A stretch of DNA of 64,000 nt from positions 186,001 to 250,000 of the forward strand of contig CAWBRU010000004.1 of assembly GCA_963791325.1 (NCBI GenBank), written 5' to 3'. The notes beneath the pieces were generated by a model. That model was not told the origin of the DNA. It did not search any database and was given only the letters and a program-made list of their open reading frames with translations. Below, piece by piece: positions 61,313 to 64,000 of this stretch. The DNA comes from JBEVJK01 sp963791325. GTDB lineage: Bacteria; Pseudomonadota; Alphaproteobacteria; Rhizobiales; Rhizobiaceae. A program made the translations under genes and the position numbers. Positions within the stretch are counted from its first letter, which is position 1; each line of letters begins with the position of its first letter.

Positions 61313-61693
61313 CCGGATGGGACGCCCGCCGATCTGCAGGCCGTCGATGGGCCTGTCCTACCCGCCCGGCGGATCGGTGAGCAACGCGGATCTGATTCCG
61401 GCCTGCACTTTCCTCTGCCGCCGCGGACATTCCGTTCGATCAAACGGAGACCGGCCCACCGAGGTGAAATAAATTGGCGCCGAATGACCCGAAGGCGATA
61501 GATTATTACTCGTTCTATGGAGGTGCCGAGTATGGCGAACTCCGAAAGGCCAATTCGGCGAAAGTGGCGGGCTGGGCATTTCGGCGACGACCGGCGCCAT
61601 ACCGGACCGGGCACCGCTGACAGGATTTTGTCCGGAGATGACCATCGCAGCAAAAAGGCGACAGTGCCGGCGTCGCGACGCCTCTCGAATGGT
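61313..61693. other. Intergenic region between the Met-rich gene and tRNA-Asn
   Basis: About 380 bp. An open frame on the plus strand runs through it into the tRNA, and its end (PGPDSNQRPTG) is only tRNA-Asn read backwards, so I do not call it. An AT-rich stretch near 61465-61515 (AATAAATTGGCG, GATTATTACTCG) is the likely promoter zone for the Met-rich gene on the minus strand. Nothing else is seen. Confidence 0.4.
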
Positions 61694-61768
61694 TGGCTCC
61701 CCGGGCCGGATTCGAACCAGCGACCAACCGGTTAACAGCCGGTTGCTCTACCACTGAGCTACCGGGGA
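61694..61768 (-). tRNA. tRNA-Asn (anticodon GTT)
   Basis: On the minus strand: acceptor TCCCCGG pairs with CCGGGGA, D-arm GCTCAGTGGTAGAGC, anticodon loop CTGTTAA (GTT), T-arm GCTGGTTCGAATCCGGC, discriminator G and encoded CCA. 75 nt. Confidence 0.96.
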
Positions 61769-61951
61769 ACAGCGGCCGCTCGCGTCAGGCGTGGCTGCCT
61801 ATAGCAAACCCGTTTCCCCTTTGCAAAGCGGCCGGGCGTACTTTTTCCGCGGGGTTGTGGGGCCTCAGTGCTCGCATTTGCGGCCTTCCTGCCTCATATC
61901 AGCGCGGCGGCAGCCGGCTGGCGCCGCAGACGACAATCGGAGACCGCCGCG

Positions 61952-62269
61952 ATGACTGCAGACAATGAGCCCGACCCGGCCGGCCGCCCGCCGCCCAAGC
62001 TGAGGCTCTTCGGCCGCGAGTTCACCCTGCCGAAATCGCGCCCGCTGCGCATCGCCATCGGCGTCTTCCTGGTGCTGTGCGGGTTCCTCGGCTTTCTGCC
62101 GGTGCTCGGCTTCTGGATGGCGCCGCTCGGCCTCTTGGTGCTGTCCTATGAGTTCCATGTCGTGCGGCGGCTGCGCCGGCGCTTCATTGTCTGGTGGGAA
62201 AAGCGCAGGCGCAACGGCGCGGCAGGGGCGCTGCGCGATGGCCAGCGGCCCGGCGGCGGCTCCGCCTGA
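61952..62269 (+). CDS. Small membrane protein, unknown function
   Basis: A 105-residue protein with a polar start, then two close hydrophobic segments (LRIAIGVFLVLCGFLGFLPV and LGFWMAPLGLLVLSYEFHVV) separated by a tight turn, and a very basic C-terminus (RRLRRRFIVWWEKRRRNGAA). The 'LPVLGFWMAPLGLLVLS' pattern resembles the PGPGW-type putative membrane proteins, though this name is from memory. GGAGA lies upstream of the ATG at 61952. No functional clue from neighbours (two tRNAs). Confidence 0.7.
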   Translation: MTADNEPDPAGRPPPKLRLFGREFTLPKSRPLRIAIGVFLVLCGFLGFLPVLGFWMAPLGLLVLSYEFHVVRRLRRRFIVWWEKRRRNGAAGALRDGQRPGGGSA

Positions 62270-62470
62270 ACCGGGGGAGGGCCGAATCTGGCGGCGCCCC
62301 ATCGCGTCCGCCGCGGCGGCTGGGATTGAACCTTTTCTGCAACACTTGCGCGGCAATCCGACCGCGGCGCCGCCTTTCGATAGGGCGGAACCGAAGCGGG
62401 CCGGTCACTTCGCTTGACGCCCCTGGCCAGCCTCACCTAATGAAACTTCATGTCGCGGCGAGTGCGGCAA

Positions 62471-62544
62471 GGCCTCGTGGCGGAGTGGTTACGCAGAGGA
62501 CTGCAAATCCTTGCACCCCGGTTCGATTCCGGGCGAGGCCTCCA
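62471..62544 (+). tRNA. tRNA-Cys (anticodon GCA)
   Basis: Acceptor GGCCTCG pairs with CGAGGCC; D-arm GGCGGAGTGGTTACGC; anticodon loop CTGCAAA (GCA); T-arm CCCGGTTCGATTCCGGG; discriminator T and encoded CCA. 74 nt. Confidence 0.96.
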
Positions 62545-62654
62545 GACCCTTCGGTCGCGCCTGCGGCCGGCGGCGGGATGGAGCCCGGGTGAAAGGGGCT
62601 GAGAGGAAAGGGAGTGCGACGATCGCGGGCACGACGAGGCAGGCCAGAGGGACG

Positions 62655-63329
62655 ATGAACGCAGATTTCTCCGAGATGCGGCTCAAGATGATCGACGGGC
62701 AGATCCGGACGACCGATGTGACCAATCCCGCGATTCTCCTGGCGATGGGGTCGGTGCCGCGCGAGCTGTTCGTCGATGCCCGGCTGCAGCCGCTCGCCTA
62801 TATCGACGAAAACATCGAGATTCTGCCCGCCTCCGCGACCGGACCTGCGCGCCACCTGATGCAGCCGTCGCCCTTCGCCAAGCTGCTGCAGCTCGCCGAG
62901 ATTGCCGGCGGGGAGCGCGTCCTGGTGGTCGGCGCCGGCACCGGCTACTCGGCCGCCGTCATTGCGGCGCTCGGGGCCGAGGTGGTGGCGCTCGAGCAGG
63001 ATCCGGTGCTTGGCGACCGCGCCGAGGCGGCCTTGGCCGCTGTCGGCGCCGCCGGGGTGAGGCTGGTCAGGGGTGCGCTCGACGGCGGCTCGCCCGCCGA
63101 CGCGCCGTTCGACGTGATCCTGGTCGAGGGAGCGGTCGACGAAATCCCCGAACATCTGCTCGAGCAGCTGGCGGAGGGCGGGCGTCTGGTCACGGTCGCG
63201 GGCCAGGGCAATTCCGGCGTCGCCCGGGTCTACCTCAAGGATAACGGATTGGTAACGAGTCGGAGAGCTTTCAATGCTTCAGTGAAGCCGCTTCCAGGCT
63301 TCGAACGGGCGGAGGCTTTTGAGTTCTAG
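62655..63329 (+). CDS. pcm: Protein-L-isoaspartate O-methyltransferase
   Basis: An SAM-dependent repair methyltransferase for isoaspartyl damage. Its 224 residues show the N-terminal MIDGQIRTTDV, PRELFVDARL and the SAM loop VLVVGAGTGYSAAVIAALGA, then VALEQD. Alphaproteobacterial Pcm-like proteins of this subtype regularly sit directly before tolC, as here, and some lack strong repair activity. The ATG at 62655 follows GAGGGACG. Confidence 0.9.
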   Translation: MNADFSEMRLKMIDGQIRTTDVTNPAILLAMGSVPRELFVDARLQPLAYIDENIEILPASATGPARHLMQPSPFAKLLQLAEIAGGERVLVVGAGTGYSAAVIAALGAEVVALEQDPVLGDRAEAALAAVGAAGVRLVRGALDGGSPADAPFDVILVEGAVDEIPEHLLEQLAEGGRLVTVAGQGNSGVARVYLKDNGLVTSRRAFNASVKPLPGFERAEAFEF

Positions 63330-63488
63330 GCGCGTCGCAGCCGGGGCAGGGCAGCAACCCCTCCGGCAGCAGATGGATCAACCGGGTTGCTGGGAAATTT
63401 CAGGCCGGGACGAAGGGGTAACGACCGGTGTGGGGGAAGGGTTGGCCAAGTCTGCTGGTGGGAGGCAGGCCGGGTTTGCCCCGAAACT

Positions 63489-64000
63489 ATGAGAGGGTTC
63501 GTCGTGTCCCAATTCCGCAACGGTCTTCTGGCAGCCCTGCTGGCGTCGACCACGGCGCTGGCGTCGCTCGCCGCCCACGCCGAGACGATCAGCGGCGCGC
63601 TGGCCAAAGCTTACCACCTCAATTCAGAGATGAATTCGGCGCGGGCCGGCACCCGCGCCACCGACGAGAACGTGCCGATCGCCAAGTCGGGCTACCGGCC
63701 GACGATCATCGGCTCGGGCGCGGTCGACTATTCGGTGACCCGCAACCGGCTCAATCTCGCCGGCAACTCGACCACCAACCTGTTCACCGGCTCGTTCGGC
63801 GTGCAGATCAACCAGACTTTGTTCGACGGCTTTCAGACCCGCAACAATGTCCGGGCCGCCGAGGCGCAGGTCAACGCCTCCGACGAGAGCTTGCGCAATA
63901 CCGAGCAGAACACCTTGTTCAACGCCGCTTCGGCCTACATGGACGTCATCCGTGACCGGCAGGTGGCGGTGCTGCGCGAGCGCAACCTCGAATTCCTGTC
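63489..64000 (+). CDS. tolC: TolC-family outer membrane protein, partial (3' end beyond window)
   Basis: The outer-membrane channel of type I secretion and RND efflux systems. The first 170 residues are present. The signal peptide (LLAALLASTTALASLAAHAE) is followed by AKAYHLNSEMNSARAGTRAT, SGYRPTIIGSGAVDYSVTRN, the conserved QINQTLFDGFQTRNNVRAAE and ASAYMDVIRDRQVAVLRERN. The ATG at 63489 fits the signal peptide. The frame is open to the last base. It would be the channel partner for the RND pump at 5.6-9.9 kb, among others. Confidence 0.93.
   Translation, partial: MRGFVVSQFRNGLLAALLASTTALASLAAHAETISGALAKAYHLNSEMNSARAGTRATDENVPIAKSGYRPTIIGSGAVDYSVTRNRLNLAGNSTTNLFTGSFGVQINQTLFDGFQTRNNVRAAEAQVNASDESLRNTEQNTLFNAASAYMDVIRDRQVAVLRERNLEFL

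Noticed and set aside
60966..61472. Plus-strand open frame of about 168 residues rich in Ile and Met, looking like a membrane protein
   Set aside because: It is the reverse reading of the CAT-repeat of the Met-rich gene (ATC instead of ATG), lacks a ribosome-binding site and starts just after a terminator, while the minus-strand frame has GGAG and GC-rich third positions.
61517..61735. Small plus-strand open frame ending PGPDSNQRPTG
   Set aside because: The C-terminus is the tRNA-Asn gene read antisense, a well-known spurious protein tail.

Overview
The window is 64 kb of GC-rich DNA from an alphaproteobacterium, most likely of the order Rhizobiales/Hyphomicrobiales. Three things support this: the conserved order glyA-nrdR-ribD-ribE-ribH-nusB ... 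hppA, bamE, a cytochrome bc1 chaperone gene, DUF177, plsX-fabH-ihfA-merR; an ldtR-ldtP pair next to sdhCDAB; and dispersed intergenic palindromes (TTTCCGTCCGGAATTGC core) of a kind I know from rhizobial genomes. No genus can be named from the sequence alone.

Layout. 1-4.1 kb: a partial exported protein, parC, and a complete IS481-family insertion sequence whose 6-bp target duplication GCTAGA contains the stop codons of both parC and the transposase. 4.1-5.5 kb: a covalent-flavin oxidoreductase. 5.6-9.9 kb: an RND efflux adaptor/permease pair that is recognisable from end to end but broken by about twenty single-base frame changes, mostly insertions. 10-17 kb: DMT exporter, bpt, RDD protein, sthA, hemB, an enoyl-CoA hydratase-like hydrolase and a small membrane protein. 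16.8-18.9 kb: the regulator ldtR (one frame change) and L,D-transpeptidase ldtP. 19-23 kb: succinate dehydrogenase and an exported MsrA. 23-31.4 kb: glyA, nrdR, riboflavin synthesis, nusB, an MFS permease and a proton-pumping pyrophosphatase. 31.4-36.8 kb: bamE, the bc1 chaperone gene, DUF177, plsX-fabH, ihfA, merR and a DUF1127 peptide.

Accessory half. 36.8-43.6 kb: a methyltransferase, a seven-PAS hybrid kinase with an OmpR-type regulator, and a porin-like barrel. 43.6-44.4 kb: about 0.8 kb without a convincing gene but with nested inverted repeats, a candidate structured RNA. 44.4-54.2 kb: DUF763, divergent from a five-gene light-sensing operon (hybrid kinase, heme oxygenase, bacteriophytochrome, single-domain response regulator, second hybrid kinase). 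54.2-59.5 kb: intergenic structures, two exported proteins of unknown function, two flavoproteins, and a compact hxlA-hxlB-pfkB cassette resembling the ribulose monophosphate pathway. 59.5-64 kb: an XRE-cupin regulator, a triplet of hairpins, a protein that is about 42% methionine, tRNA-Asn, tRNA-Cys, pcm and the start of tolC.

Most likely candidates for new biology are the methionine/cysteine-rich protein (60941-61300), the overlapping five-gene phytochrome signalling operon, the structured gene-free block at 43.9-44.4 kb, and the hxl cassette. All functional calls come from reading the translated sequence and remembered family features; no database search was run.
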